A stretch of DNA of 64,000 bases from Paenibacillus silagei (GCF_017874735.1 NZ_JAGGLV010000007.1:124001-188000), one strand, 5' to 3'; shown: positions 8,719 to 18,102, counted from the first letter of the stretch. Notes: generated by a model from the sequence alone, not told the origin. Numbers and translations: made by a program.

Positions 8719-9660
8719 ATGCGGATTATTAGCTTATTGATAGCCTTAGCGATCATAGCGGGTTGCTCAAGAACAGGGGATGGCGGATCAGCAGATCCGT
8801 CTGCAGCGCCAGCCGCTTCCCCGGCAGCGGATCTCTCAGCAGCACCTGGAGGGCATCATCAGGAGGAAGACGCGGCTGCCGCAGCGCTCGCGGAAGTGTC
8901 CCCTGAGATTGCAGATGAATATTCGGGATTCGTACATATGGATGCGGTTCAGTTGAACGGGCAGATTTTTCAGGTGTATTACTGGAATAAGGGAGAGTTC
9001 AGCTATACACAGTTCGCCATCGTTAAGGAGGGCAAAATGGTCTTTGACAGCAAGAAGGCCGGGCTTACCCTGGAAGGCGGCGGCATTTGGAATGAGGAGG
9101 AGCAGCTCTGGGCTGAAGCCGTGGTGCAGAACAACCGGAATACCTTCTTGTTCAGTCTGATGGACAACCGTCCCGCCTACGCGTCAATTGTGGTCGAAGA
9201 GATCGACGGAACGATGCAGGTAACGGTTAACGATCTGTTCAGCGTGAATTATGAGGATGTGGATCAGGACGGGAGCGAGGATCTGCTGGCCAGCCCTTAT
9301 CCGGGTCAATCCCCCCTGGGTCCGGCGCTGATGGGCATCTACCAGCTGGAAGGGACGAATTATGTGCCGGATAAGCTGCTAACCAAGCAATATGCGGTAG
9401 ATCAGCTTCAGCTCAGTGAGCAGGAGTATAAAAACAATCCGTCCGAGCAGACGTTAGAGCAGCTGCTGAATGCCTACCTGATTCTCGGGCAGCGCAGTAT
9501 CGCATTGGAACGGTTCGAAGAGTTCCATGAGTGGGCCGGACAGCTTGCCGGTGACGGCGGTTATGTGGACGAATATCAACGGCTGCTGCGCAGCACGGAG
9601 ACGGCTGAACAAATCAGCGGCTGGATGGACAAGCTGAAGCCGCTGCGTACTACGCGATAA
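8719..9660 (+). CDS. Putative lipoprotein of unknown function
   Basis: A 313-residue exported lipoprotein. The start ATG follows AGGAGG with good spacing. Residues 1-15 form a short hydrophobic signal peptide ending in the lipobox IAGC (Cys at about 16), followed by a Ser/Ala/Asp-rich linker (residues 20-60) and a mixed alpha/beta domain. There is a calcium-loop-like stretch 'DVDQDGSEDLL' at about 185, similar to the repeat seen in VCBS/FG-GAP type extracellular proteins, and a helical C-terminal part. I do not recognise the family; an envelope location is all that can be supported. A strong terminator follows, so the transcript ends here. Confidence 0.75.
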   Translation: MRIISLLIALAIIAGCSRTGDGGSADPSAAPAASPAADLSAAPGGHHQEEDAAAAALAEVSPEIADEYSGFVHMDAVQLNGQIFQVYYWNKGEFSYTQFAIVKEGKMVFDSKKAGLTLEGGGIWNEEEQLWAEAVVQNNRNTFLFSLMDNRPAYASIVVEEIDGTMQVTVNDLFSVNYEDVDQDGSEDLLASPYPGQSPLGPALMGIYQLEGTNYVPDKLLTKQYAVDQLQLSEQEYKNNPSEQTLEQLLNAYLILGQRSIALERFEEFHEWAGQLAGDGGYVDEYQRLLRSTETAEQISGWMDKLKPLRTTR

Positions 9661-9686
9661 GCCGGACTGATCGCGGACAGGAAGAG

Positions 9687-9731
9687 AAGGGATTCCCAGA
9701 GCAGGTGATGCTGCTCCGTGAATCCCTTTTT
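9687..9731 (+). terminator. Rho-independent terminator
   Basis: AAGGGATTC (9687-9695) pairs with GAATCCCTT (9720-9728), with an inner GAGCAG/CTGCTC stem, followed by TTTTT. It separates the lipoprotein gene from the convergent ABC exporter gene and can serve both strands. Confidence 0.85.
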
Positions 9732-9755
9732 CATTAAGGCTTCGCACCTATTGGC

Positions 9756-11564
9756 TTATGAATCTTCCCGCTGAAACTGCTTGTTGTACAAATCCCGGTA
9801 TACCCCATTCTCTGCCAGCAGGGAAGCGTGCTGCCCCGACTCCACAATCCTGCCGTCCTGAACAACCAGAATATTGTCGGCAGCCATGATGGTAGAGAGA
9901 CGGTGAGCGATGACCATGCTGGTCTTGCCGCGCAGCAATTCATGCATGGCTTGCTGGATGTAATATTCCGATACCGTGTCCAGCGACGAGGTGGCCTCGT
10001 CCATAATGATGATGGGCGGATTCTTGAGCAGCACGCGCGCGATGGACATCCGCTGCTTTTCACCGCAGGACAGCTTGATTCCCCGGTTGCCGACAACCGT
10101 GTTGTAGCCTTCAGGCAGCTTCAGAATGAAATCATGAATAAAAGCAGCTTCGCAGGCGGCCGTCAGCTCGGCTTCCGTGGCTTCAGCGTTGGCATATAGC
10201 AGATTCTCGCGGATCGTCCCGTTGAATAGGTACGTGTCCTGGGTGACTAGGCCAATCTGTGAGCGAAGCGAATGCAGCGTGAACTCACGGATGTCCTTGC
10301 CGCCGATACGGATCACGCCTGAATCCAGCTCATAGAGCCGGGGAATCAGGTTGGTAATGGTGGTTTTGCCTGCTCCGCTGGGTCCGACCAGGGCAGTCAG
10401 TGATCCGGCGGCTGCCGTGAAGGAGATCCCGCTCAGAGCGGGCTTGTCCGGGGCGTAGGCGAAATTCACCTGCTCGAAGACGATGTCTTGTCCCTCAACC
10501 CGGCTTGGAAGAGCCAGCTTAGCATCCACAATTAGCGGGTCCATATCAAAATAGTCAAAAATCCGTTCAAACAGCGCCACCGAACGGTTCACATCCACAT
10601 AGAGATTGGTCATCTGCATAACCGGAATATACAATCTGCTCAGCAGTGCCACGAAGGTGATAATTGCTCCAATGCTCAGCTCTCCCTGGATGAATAAATA
10701 ACCCCCGTACAGATAAATCAGCATCGGCCCGATACTGGTGAAGGTGGTAAGGACCAGCATAAACCAGCGGCCGGCCATCGATTCGCGGATTTGCAGCCGT
10801 GTCGCCTGGGCGTTTACGGTCTGAAAGCTTGCCAGCGCGGTGTCCTCTCTGGTGAACAGCTTCATAAGCATGTACCCGCTGAGGCTGAGCGTCTCTTCAA
10901 TGATCTGATTCTGCTCCGAGATCTTCTCCTGCGTCTCTTTGGCCAGCTTCCAGCGGACATTGCCCATTTTGCGGGTCGGCACGATGAATAAGGGAATGAC
11001 CAGGATGCCTAGCAGCGCAAGCTTCCAGTTCATGATGAACAGGGTTACCGCCGTGGAGATCAGAATGAACAGATTGCTGGCACAATTGACGATGGTGCTG
11101 TTGAAGACGCCCTGAATTCCGGCAATGTCACTGGTCATCCGGGTGATGACCTCGCCTTGCTTGACGCCTGAGTAGAACTGCAGCGGCATGCTCTGCAGAT
11201 GGCGGTACATCTGGTTTTTCATATCATGGACAATATTCTGGGAGATAAAAGAGTTCAAATAATTCTGCAGCACACCGAGCAGTCCTGACACAACCGTTGT
11301 AGCCAGCGAGGCGGCAACGAGCAGGAAGAGCAGCTGCAGATTCTTGTCCGGGAGCGCCCGGTCAATGATCTGCTGAATCAGGATAGGAGGGAGCAGCCCC
11401 AGCACTGCGGAGATACACAGCACGGTCATCACCAGCAGCGTCTGCTTCCAGTACGGAGCGAAATATTTGACGATGCGTAATAGCAGCGCTTTGGATATAT
11501 CCGGCTTCGCCTCCTCCTCATCGAACTTTAATTTGCCATGCCCGAAGCCTCCTCCGGGTCCCAT
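9756..11564 (-). CDS. ABC exporter, fused permease-ATPase (MdlB/LmrA type)
   Basis: A half-size exporter with six N-terminal membrane helices and a C-terminal ATPase, working as a homo- or heterodimer to expel lipids, drugs or peptides; the substrate cannot be read from sequence. Walker A is GPSGAGKT, Walker B IIIMDEATSSLD, and the H-loop 'VIAHRLST'. The signature reads LSCGE where LSGGQ/LSGGE is usual. The frame is open to an ATG at 11663, but a promoter lies over that codon, so I place the start at ATG 11564 (602 aa), ten bases after GAGAGG. A glycine-rich N-terminus precedes the first helix. It is divergent from a GNAT gene. Confidence 0.88.
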   Translation of the reverse strand: MGPGGGFGHGKLKFDEEEAKPDISKALLLRIVKYFAPYWKQTLLVMTVLCISAVLGLLPPILIQQIIDRALPDKNLQLLFLLVAASLATTVVSGLLGVLQNYLNSFISQNIVHDMKNQMYRHLQSMPLQFYSGVKQGEVITRMTSDIAGIQGVFNSTIVNCASNLFILISTAVTLFIMNWKLALLGILVIPLFIVPTRKMGNVRWKLAKETQEKISEQNQIIEETLSLSGYMLMKLFTREDTALASFQTVNAQATRLQIRESMAGRWFMLVLTTFTSIGPMLIYLYGGYLFIQGELSIGAIITFVALLSRLYIPVMQMTNLYVDVNRSVALFERIFDYFDMDPLIVDAKLALPSRVEGQDIVFEQVNFAYAPDKPALSGISFTAAAGSLTALVGPSGAGKTTITNLIPRLYELDSGVIRIGGKDIREFTLHSLRSQIGLVTQDTYLFNGTIRENLLYANAEATEAELTAACEAAFIHDFILKLPEGYNTVVGNRGIKLSCGEKQRMSIARVLLKNPPIIIMDEATSSLDTVSEYYIQQAMHELLRGKTSMVIAHRLSTIMAADNILVVQDGRIVESGQHASLLAENGVYRDLYNKQFQREDS

Positions 11565-11661
11565 GGCTCTGAAGCCTCTCGACAATAGGGTCACCAGCTT
11601 TGCTTGAATTTTAGGGATACTATATATGTAAAAATAATCCTGCAACATGTCTGTCATGGGC

Positions 11662-11690
11662 ATTATACGCCTGGATTTTCCGGAAGTAAA
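11662..11690 (-). promoter_or_regulatory. Promoter for the ABC exporter
   Basis: On the minus strand TTTACT (11690-11685), a 17-bp spacer and TATAAT (11667-11662). Transcription would begin near 11655, inside the longest possible reading frame, which supports the shorter start at 11564. Confidence 0.65.
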
Positions 11691-11762
11691 TGCTAAACTG
11701 GATTAGCCGGAATGAAGTGGAGAACGAGATTGCAGCCTTAAGCTTGGGAGGAGAGAAACAGA

Positions 11763-12323
11763 ATGATTATTGTTGCACAGGGATATGAAAATAAAGGGCT
11801 CCGCTACACGGTGAGATCCGCCTCACCGCAAGATGCCCTCCAGTTGTCCGCGCTAAGGCTGAAGATCGACGGGGAGACGGAGAATTTAGACCGGGTTCAG
11901 GGGGAAGCATTCATCGGCCCGGATGGCTTCCGGTCGCTTATAGCGGCGGATACGGCCAGCGGCACGAACCTGTTCCTGGTTGCCGAGGTTCAGGACAGGC
12001 TGGCGGGCTTCGCCAGATGTGAAGGAAGTCCGCTCCGCAGGCTGGCCCATCAGGCCGAGTTCGGAGTCGGGGTGCTGCAGGAATTCTGGGGATACGGAAT
12101 CGGCAGGAGCCTGCTGGAGCAGTCTATCGGCTGGGCGGATACCATCAGTCTGGATAAGCTGAGCTTGAAGGTTCTGGAGAGGAATGACAAGGCGATCCGG
12201 CTCTATGAGAGCCTTGGCTTCGAGGTCGAGGGTGTCCTGCGCAGAGATAAGCGGCTGGCAGACGGACAATTCTATTCTACTATTGTTATGGGCAGATTAC
12301 GCGGGGATAGAGGGGGAGCGTAA
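11763..12323 (+). CDS. GNAT-family N-acetyltransferase
   Basis: A 186-residue acetyl-CoA-dependent transferase. The motif A region 'EFWGYGIGRSLLEQSIGWAD' (about residues 103-122) carries the GxG acetyl-CoA loop, followed by 'LKVLERNDKAIRLYESLGFE', typical of the RimI/RimJ-like branch that modifies protein N-termini or small molecules; the acceptor is unknown. GGGAGGAGAG at 11749-11758 is a strong ribosome binding site. The TAA stop (12321-12323) is contributed by the first unit of a 51-bp tandem array that begins there, so the 3' end of this gene has been shaped by the repeat. Confidence 0.85.
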   Translation: MIIVAQGYENKGLRYTVRSASPQDALQLSALRLKIDGETENLDRVQGEAFIGPDGFRSLIAADTASGTNLFLVAEVQDRLAGFARCEGSPLRRLAHQAEFGVGVLQEFWGYGIGRSLLEQSIGWADTISLDKLSLKVLERNDKAIRLYESLGFEVEGVLRRDKRLADGQFYSTIVMGRLRGDRGGA

Positions 12324-12779
12324 GCCAAATGTAATCGAAAAACCGATCATAATTGGATTGGGCGCGCCACGTAGGCCGAATGTAATCGGAAAACCGATCA
12401 TAATTGGACAGGGCGCGCCACGTAAGCCGAATGTAATCGAAAAACCGATCATAATTGGACAGGGAGCGCCACGTAAGCCGAATGTAGTCGAAAAACCGAT
12501 CATAATTGGATTGGGAGCGCCGCGTAGGCCGAATGTAATCGGAAAACCGATCATATTTGGATTGGGCGCGCCACGTAAGCCGAATGTAATCGGAAAACCG
12601 ATCATAATTGGATTGGGCGCGCCACGTAAGCCGAATGTAATCGAAAAACCGATCATAATTGGACAGGATGCGCCGCGTAGGCCGAATGTAATCGAAAAAC
12701 CGATCATAATTGGATTGGGCGCACCGCGCAGGCCGAATGTAATCGAAAAACCGATCACAATTGGACTGGGCGCCCTGGT
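12321..12779. repeat. Nine tandem copies of a 51-bp unit
   Basis: Nine near-identical 51-bp units; the landmark AACCGAT recurs at 12341, 12392, 12443, 12494, 12545, 12596, 12647, 12698 and 12749. Each unit contains a small palindrome (ATCGGAAAACCGAT, or its ATCGAAAAACCGAT variant) and most carry GGCGCGCC or a one-base variant. Because 51 is a multiple of three and the units lack stops in several frames, long artificial frames appear on both strands with a 17-residue period. The array lies between convergent genes and starts at the GNAT stop codon. The 119 bp from 12780 to 12898 show only a weak AGGCAC/GTGCCT stem. Confidence 0.95.
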
Positions 12780-12898
12780 TAACGTTATATGTCGCCACAA
12801 AGAGACGGGTGGAAAAGTGAGGTACACCCTATGCGTGGCATGAGGCACCCGCATTGTTCCACCAACATCGCTCCACCCGCCGCGTGCCTGGTTTGAAA

Positions 12899-13564
12899 TT
12901 ATGAAGAAGGAGCAGTGACGAGCTGCGCGAATCTACGCGTAGTCTCGTGTATATCCTCAGCTCCGGCAATGGCCGAGATGATGGAGAGACCATCCGCACC
13001 CGCCCGGATTACCGGTGGGGCATTCTCCAGGGTGATGCCGCCGATTCCCACCACAGGAATGCTCAGGCCGCTTCGTCTTAGCTCTTCAATGACAGTAGTT
13101 CCCCGGACGGCCTGGGCATCATTCTTGGACGAGGTAGGATAGACAGGACCGACTCCGAGATAATCGGCGCCGTCCGCGATAGCCTGCCGGGCTTCCGTCA
13201 GATTATGTGCGGAGACTCCGATGATCTTATGCTCACCGAGCTGCTCCCGGATCAGCCTGGCAGGCAGATCATCCTGGCCGACATGAATGCCATCGGCATC
13301 CAGCGCAGCGGCAAGCTCCAGATCATCGTTCACGATGAACGGGATGTTATAGGCCCGGCAGATCTGCCGGAGCTGTTGCCCTAGACGGAGCAGTGCGGCA
13401 CCCTTGAGCGCAGCGGGCCCCTTTTCCCGGAACTGGAATAGAGTGATGCCTCCAGCGGCAGCAGCGGTTAAAGTGTCCTCGGGTGATTGGCGGCAGTTCA
13501 CACTGCCCATAATGAAGTACAGCTTCAGCAGTCTGCGCATATCCTCGATGTCTATCCGTGTCAT
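12899..13564 (-). CDS. thiE: Thiamine-phosphate synthase
   Basis: It joins HMP-pyrophosphate and thiazole phosphate to thiamine phosphate. The 221-residue TIM barrel shows the family motifs 'QFREKG' (about residue 42), 'VNDDLELAAALDADGIHVGQDD' split around the active-site Asp residues (about 78-100), and 'GVGPVYPTSSKNDA' (about 140) with the pyrophosphate loop. Its start overlaps the thiD stop by four bases. It is the last gene of the TPP-riboswitch operon; no convincing terminator follows before the 51-bp repeats. Confidence 0.93.
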   Translation of the reverse strand: MTRIDIEDMRRLLKLYFIMGSVNCRQSPEDTLTAAAAGGITLFQFREKGPAALKGAALLRLGQQLRQICRAYNIPFIVNDDLELAAALDADGIHVGQDDLPARLIREQLGEHKIIGVSAHNLTEARQAIADGADYLGVGPVYPTSSKNDAQAVRGTTVIEELRRSGLSIPVVGIGGITLENAPPVIRAGADGLSIISAIAGAEDIHETTRRFAQLVTAPSS

Positions 13565-14388
13565 AGCGGTATCCCCCTTGATCTCATCCGGTTCCCATAA
13601 GCAAAATGATTCGTCGGCCCCTGCCCGGCCCCGATATTCAGACTATCCTCAATCGCCGCTTGAATGAAGGCCTTGGCGGTATGGACGGCTTCAGGCATGG
13701 AGCGGCCCAGCGCAAGACAAGCCGTCACCGCAGCCGAGAAGGTACAGCCGGTTCCGTGAGTATGCTTCGTCGCAATCCGCGGGCTGGACATATACTGGAA
13801 TTCCCGTCCGTCATAGAGCAGATCCACTGCCTCATCTCCTGAGGAGTCATGTCCGCCTTTCAAGATAATGTACTCGGGTCCCATCTGATGAAGCAGTCTT
13901 GCCGCCTGTTCCCGGTCTTCCCGGCTCTCAATCGTCATACCTGTCAACATCTCTGCTTCAGGAAGATTGGGGGTGATGGCAAGCGAGAGAGGAAGCAGGC
14001 TTGTAATCAGCGCCTGTACTGCCTCCTGGAGCAGCAGCTGTGAGCCGCCCTTGGCGACCATGACCGGATCGATCACCAGCTTCTGCTGCCAGCCGTACTG
14101 CTGCACTTTACCGGCAACCACGCGGATAATGTCACTGCTGAACAGCATCCCGGTCTTGATGGCATCCGGCGGCAGATCACTGCCGATCGAATCCAGCTGG
14201 GCTGCAACGGTCTCCGGCTCCATCGGATAGACGCCCTGGACTCCTAAAGTATTTTGGGCGGTGAGTGCAGTAAGTGCAGACATGCCGTACACTCCCAGCT
14301 CCTGAAACGTCTTCAAATCCGCCTGAATCCCGGCCCCGCCGCCGCTGTCAGAGCCGGCAATGGTCAACGCTTTGCGTATGCTAGTCAT
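13561..14388 (-). CDS. thiD: Hydroxymethylpyrimidine/phosphomethylpyrimidine kinase
   Basis: It phosphorylates HMP and then HMP-P to HMP-PP, the pyrimidine substrate of ThiE. The 275-residue ribokinase-fold protein starts 'IAGSDSGGGAGIQADLKTF' after a short lead, has the anion-hole motif 'GTGCTFSAAVTACLA' (about residue 213-227) and 'ILKGGHDSS' before it. All are standard for ThiD and distinguish it from pyridoxal kinase. It lies 23 bp after thiM and overlaps thiE. Confidence 0.93.
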   Translation of the reverse strand: MTSIRKALTIAGSDSGGGAGIQADLKTFQELGVYGMSALTALTAQNTLGVQGVYPMEPETVAAQLDSIGSDLPPDAIKTGMLFSSDIIRVVAGKVQQYGWQQKLVIDPVMVAKGGSQLLLQEAVQALITSLLPLSLAITPNLPEAEMLTGMTIESREDREQAARLLHQMGPEYIILKGGHDSSGDEAVDLLYDGREFQYMSSPRIATKHTHGTGCTFSAAVTACLALGRSMPEAVHTAKAFIQAAIEDSLNIGAGQGPTNHFAYGNRMRSRGIPL

Positions 14389-14411
14389 CTTTTCCCCTCC
14401 TTTGCGGCGTT

Positions 14412-15209
14412 TTAGGCTTCGAGCAGCTTCAGCCGTGAGCGGCTGCTGTATTGCTCCGGGGTCACTAGTGACAATTGATTCAGGAACCCAATCTGGAAGC
14501 TGCCCGGACCTTGGGCTTCAGCCGCCTCAGCGGCAAGCTCTGCTGCCACGCCGTAGAAGGAGAGGGCCTCAGCCGCCGCCTCAAGCACCTCCCCGCCGCT
14601 TACGGCAAGAAATGCACCCACCACCGCACTGAGCAGACAGCCGGTTCCGGTCACCCGGGTCAGGATGGCGTGCCCGTTGCTGGCGATATAAGTGCGCTTG
14701 CCGTCTGTGATGATGTCTTCCTTGCCTGTGATAATTACGACACAGTTCAGCTTCTGCGCTGCTTTAATGGCTAGAGCTACTACATCGCCCTCGCCTGCTC
14801 CGGCATCCACGCCTTTGCTAGCCCAGCTCTCCCCAGCCACATTGGCAACCTCGGCCACATTGCCGCGCAGCGCAGTAAGCTGTAGCTCACTGAGCAGCTT
14901 AGCTGTAACATCCGTGCGGTAGGCGGTAGCACCGGCTCCAACGGGATCAAGCACGAGCGGTACATGGTGGCGGTTCGCAGCCTTTCCGGCTTCGATCATG
15001 GAAGCGATGGCAGCTTCATTCAGTGTACCGATGTTCAGCACAACCGCGCCGGACATGGCGGCGACATCCGCTACTTCTTCAATGGCATCGGCCATGAACG
15101 GCGAAGCTCCCAGGGCCAGAAGCCCATTAGCTGTGAAGTTAGCGACTACGATATTCGTGATATTATGCACCAGCGGATTCGCCTGGCGTACTTTGGACAG
15201 ATAAGACAT
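14412..15209 (-). CDS. thiM: Hydroxyethylthiazole kinase
   Basis: It phosphorylates salvaged 4-methyl-5-(2-hydroxyethyl)thiazole. The 265-residue protein shows '[19 protein letters not shown]' (residues 11-29), '[10 protein letters not shown]' with the substrate loop, and '[18 protein letters not shown]', the ATP/anion-hole motif with its catalytic Cys (about 198). With thiD and thiE it forms a complete salvage route from imported pyrimidine and thiazole to thiamine phosphate, without needing de novo thiC or thiG. It lies 23 bp downstream of thiY; an AGGAGG-type site precedes its ATG. Confidence 0.93.
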   Translation of the reverse strand: MSYLSKVRQANPLVHNITNIVVANFTANGLLALGASPFMADAIEEVADVAAMSGAVVLNIGTLNEAAIASMIEAGKAANRHHVPLVLDPVGAGATAYRTDVTAKLLSELQLTALRGNVAEVANVAGESWASKGVDAGAGEGDVVALAIKAAQKLNCVVIITGKEDIITDGKRTYIASNGHAILTRVTGTGCLLSAVVGAFLAVSGGEVLEAAAEALSFYGVAAELAAEAAEAQGPGSFQIGFLNQLSLVTPEQYSSRSRLKLLEA

Positions 15210-15232
15210 ATGAATTCCTCCTGAATGATGAA

Positions 15233-16318
15233 TTAAAAATTAATAAAAGCATTCTTAACATCCACTTCGGCAGCCAGCAGACCGTTCTCGCTCAGCCACT
15301 GGTTCACCTTCTCCCATGATGCGCTGTCCTGATAGCCGAAGGGCTGGGAACCGGCATCCATCAGCGGCAGCAGGATCTCCAGACTACGCTGTTCAATGGC
15401 TTCATCCAGTGGTGCGGTATCCTCCTGATGGGTAAGCAGCAGCTTCAGCGCTTCATCCGGGTGATCGGCTACATACTGCTGGCCTTTTCTGATCGCATCC
15501 ACGAATTTGTGATAAAAGCCCTGTGAATCCTGCAGTCCCTGCTCACTGGCGACCAGCACCAGCTCATAATAATCCGGGACCCCGTAATCCACAGGATTGA
15601 AAGAGCGGACCGGATGGCCTTCCTGCTCCAGAATCAGCTGCTCATGGTTGATGAACCCGCCCATAATGCCATCCACCCGTCCGGTGGAGAGAGCAGGGAT
15701 CAGCTCATAGCCGACATCCACCAGCTTGAGGGAGGAAGGGTCCCCGCCGTCGCTTTTGACCATCGTGCTCAGCATGGCTTCATACAACGGGACGGAGGAA
15801 TATCCGGCTTGCTTGCCGGACAGCTCTCCCGGGCGGGTAATGCCGCTGTCTGCAGCTACCATGAGATGATTCAACGGGTGGCGCACCAGCGCAGCAATCG
15901 ACTTGACCGGAATCTGCTCCCCCCGTGCCATCAATACCTGCGGCTGGTAACTGAGTGCCAGGTCCACCTTTCCCGCAGCAACAAGCTTCAGCGCATCATT
16001 GGTATCGGCCGGCATCTGAATATCAACCTCGAGACCTTCCTCAGCGAAATAGCCTTCAGCCTCTGCCGCATACAAAAAAGAGTGGACAGCATTGGGATAC
16101 CAGTCGAGCATAATCGTCAGCTTATGGACTGCGCCATCGGCTCCAGTCCCAGCTTCAGAAGTGGCTGTAGTCCCCGCCGAAGAGCCGGAGGCCGCCGGAC
16201 TGTTCGTATTGGTGCAGCCTGCCAGGACGGGCAGCATACAGAGCAGCAGAGCAGACAGTAGAATGGTTGGCCTTGAAATCGCATGGTGCAGATAACGGAA
16301 ATAGCGGATAGTAGTCAT
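15233..16318 (-). CDS. thiY: Thiamine-precursor binding lipoprotein (NMT1/THI5-like)
   Basis: The periplasm-side receptor of the ThiXYZ importer, which takes up a pyrimidine precursor (formylaminopyrimidine in Bacillus) or HMP. The 361-residue protein has a signal peptide with lipobox LAGC (Cys near residue 34) and the NMT1/THI5 fold opening '[20 protein letters not shown]'. The frame extends upstream to 16489, but the ATG at 16318 overlaps the permease stop as ATGA and is preceded by a purine-rich site. The exact ligand cannot be told from sequence; operon membership with a TPP riboswitch makes a thiamine precursor nearly certain. Confidence 0.88.
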   Translation of the reverse strand: MTTIRYFRYLHHAISRPTILLSALLLCMLPVLAGCTNTNSPAASGSSAGTTATSEAGTGADGAVHKLTIMLDWYPNAVHSFLYAAEAEGYFAEEGLEVDIQMPADTNDALKLVAAGKVDLALSYQPQVLMARGEQIPVKSIAALVRHPLNHLMVAADSGITRPGELSGKQAGYSSVPLYEAMLSTMVKSDGGDPSSLKLVDVGYELIPALSTGRVDGIMGGFINHEQLILEQEGHPVRSFNPVDYGVPDYYELVLVASEQGLQDSQGFYHKFVDAIRKGQQYVADHPDEALKLLLTHQEDTAPLDEAIEQRSLEILLPLMDAGSQPFGYQDSASWEKVNQWLSENGLLAAEVDVKNAFINF

Positions 16319-17091
16319 GAATAACGTCCTCTTTTCTTCAGAATAATCTTCTCCAGTGCGGCGACAGCCAGAAACAGCAGGATACCGAGCACGGATAACA
16401 AGACAACAGCGGCGAACATCTTGGCACTCTGGAGATTCCCTGCCATTCTGCGGCTGAAATAGCCCAGCCCCTGGCTGCCTCCAAGCCATTCCCCAATGGT
16501 TGCACCGATCACACAGTACACAGCCGACAGCTTCAGTCCGGAGAAAAAAGAGGGCAGGGCCAGCGGAACGCCCACCTTCCCGAGAATCTGCCAGCGGTTC
16601 GCGCCATATGTCAGCAGCAGCTCCCGGTAGGCGTCCGTGTTCTTGGACAAGCCGTCATAGGTGCCGATGACCACCGGGAAGAAAGCAGTCAGGAAGACAA
16701 CGGCGACCTTACTCCATAGGGTGTAGCCGAACCACATGATGAATAGGGGAGAGAGAGCGATCAGCGGAACCGTCTGGCTGATGATCAGCAGCGGGTACAG
16801 CGCCTTGGCCAGCGGACTGAACAGGTGCATGGCGATTCCCAACAGGCAGCCGCAGACCACAGACAGTGCGAAGCCCGTGAGTACCTCAAGCAGTGTAGCC
16901 GGCAGATGCACCCCGAATAACAGGCGGCGTTCCTCCAGCAAGGCCTTGCAGACCGCAGACGGAGCCGGAAGAATGAAGGGAGGAACCAGGCCCAGCCGGG
17001 CTACAGTCTCCCAGACTGCAAGCGTCAGCAGGGCGAGCAGGGAAGCCGGACCGTAATGCTGGAGCAAGCTTCTAGGAGCGGCGGTTCTCAT
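16315..17091 (-). CDS. thiX: Thiamine-precursor ABC transporter permease
   Basis: A 258-residue membrane protein with about six hydrophobic helices and the binding-protein-dependent permease EAA region 'AYRELLLTYGANRWQILGKVGVP', which contacts the ATPase ThiZ. It belongs to the SsuC/TauC-like permease group that includes ThiX. It overlaps the ATPase gene upstream by 20 bp and the receptor gene downstream by 4 bp, so the three transporter parts are tightly coupled. Confidence 0.88.
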   Translation of the reverse strand: MRTAAPRSLLQHYGPASLLALLTLAVWETVARLGLVPPFILPAPSAVCKALLEERRLLFGVHLPATLLEVLTGFALSVVCGCLLGIAMHLFSPLAKALYPLLIISQTVPLIALSPLFIMWFGYTLWSKVAVVFLTAFFPVVIGTYDGLSKNTDAYRELLLTYGANRWQILGKVGVPLALPSFFSGLKLSAVYCVIGATIGEWLGGSQGLGYFSRRMAGNLQSAKMFAAVVLLSVLGILLFLAVAALEKIILKKRGRYS

Positions 17092-17839
17092 ATAGCTTCA
17101 GCTCCAATTCCTGGCGCAGGGCGGCGAACTGCGGTTGATAGTTCAGACTGTGATGGCGCGGACGGGGGAGACCGGCTGGGAATTCCTGCATCCCGCCGCC
17201 GCTGCCCGTCATTAGATAGATTCTGTCACTGAGCAGCAAAGCCTCCTCCAGATCATGGGTGATGAACAGCACCGTCTTGTCCAGCTCCGCCCATAACTCG
17301 AGCAGCCAGCGCTGCAGTGAGCGCTTGGTAATGGCATCGAGCGCCCCGAACGGCTCATCGAGCAGCAGCAGGTCATTCCCCGCCGCCACGGTGCGGAGGA
17401 CTGCCACGCGCTGGCGCATCCCGCCGGACAGCTCCTGGGGATAAGCCCCTTCGGTTCCCTCTAGGCCGAAGCGTTGCAGCAGGGTACGAATCTCGGCCAC
17501 GGCGGCCGCTTTGGGACGGCTGCGCTTGAGTTCCCAGGGCAGCAGACAATTGTCCATTACGGTCCGCCAAGGCAGGAGAAGATCCTGCTGCGGCATGTAG
17601 GCCACACTGCCCAGCCTCTTCGCTGCTGTAGCGGACTCGGCTCCGTTTAGCGTAATCCTGCCGTTGTCCGGCTCCAGCAGGCCGGCGATGATTTTGAACA
17701 AGGTGCTTTTGCCGCATCCGCTTCCGCCTACGACAGAAATGAATTCGCCGCGCTGCACATTCATGGATAGCCCTGAGAAGACGGGTGTCCGGGACGAACC
17801 GGTCCCGAAAGCATAGGATAGATTGCTAATGTTGATCAT
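17072..17839 (-). CDS. thiZ: Thiamine-precursor ABC transporter ATPase
   Basis: The 255-residue ATPase of the ThiXYZ importer. Walker A is GGSGCGKST, the signature LSGGMRQR, Walker B LLLDEPFGALD and the switch His in 'FITHDLEEA'. The frame continues upstream to 17902 but across the riboswitch terminator, and ATG 17839 is the first usable codon; GGGGAGG lies 15 bases before it, a rather long spacing. First gene of the riboswitch operon, so its expression depends on thiamine pyrophosphate levels. Confidence 0.9.
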   Translation of the reverse strand: MINISNLSYAFGTGSSRTPVFSGLSMNVQRGEFISVVGGSGCGKSTLFKIIAGLLEPDNGRITLNGAESATAAKRLGSVAYMPQQDLLLPWRTVMDNCLLPWELKRSRPKAAAVAEIRTLLQRFGLEGTEGAYPQELSGGMRQRVAVLRTVAAGNDLLLLDEPFGALDAITKRSLQRWLLELWAELDKTVLFITHDLEEALLLSDRIYLMTGSGGGMQEFPAGLPRPRHHSLNYQPQFAALRQELELKLYENRRS

Positions 17840-17889
17840 AAGACTATGTACAAGCCTCCCCGGATTGAAATAGAACCTGAGCGGAGCAC

Positions 17890-17928
17890 AAAAAAGCCCC
17901 ATTCATTCCCGGAGGCAATGAATGGGGC
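17890..17928 (-). terminator. TPP-riboswitch expression-platform terminator
   Basis: On the minus strand GCCCCATTCATT pairs with AATGAATGGGGC (12 bp, 9-nt loop) and is followed by TTTTTT. It lies between the aptamer and thiZ, so the riboswitch acts by premature termination. Confidence 0.9.
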
Positions 17929-17974
17929 GGAAGGTACAGTCGGCTGTGGCCCTGTGACGGGAACCACTGATACA

Positions 17975-18068
17975 TTCTGCTCCACTTCCCTCCGCTGGTA
18001 TGATCCAGATCAGGTTCAAAGGGTCCGGAGCTTAAGCTCCGTCTCAGTCGGCCGACTCCCCTAGTGAA
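17975..18068 (-). ncRNA. TPP riboswitch (THI element)
   Basis: Read on the minus strand, the conserved pieces appear in order: the GGGGAG opening, CTGAGA, then ACCCTTTGAACCTGATC, TGGATCATACCAGCG and the closing GGAGGGAAG. This is the thiamine-pyrophosphate aptamer. Ligand binding should favour the downstream terminator and shut off thiZXY-thiMDE. Confidence 0.95.
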
Positions 18069-18102
18069 TTAACAGGTGTTATTGAATTCGTAATTGCTAC
18101 TT

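Noticed and set aside
12184-12843. Long open frames across the 51-bp array on both strands (also 12286-12798 and 12297-12854, minus)
   Set aside because: The unit length is a multiple of three and stop-free in several frames, so these frames arise from the repeat itself; none has a good ribosome binding site.
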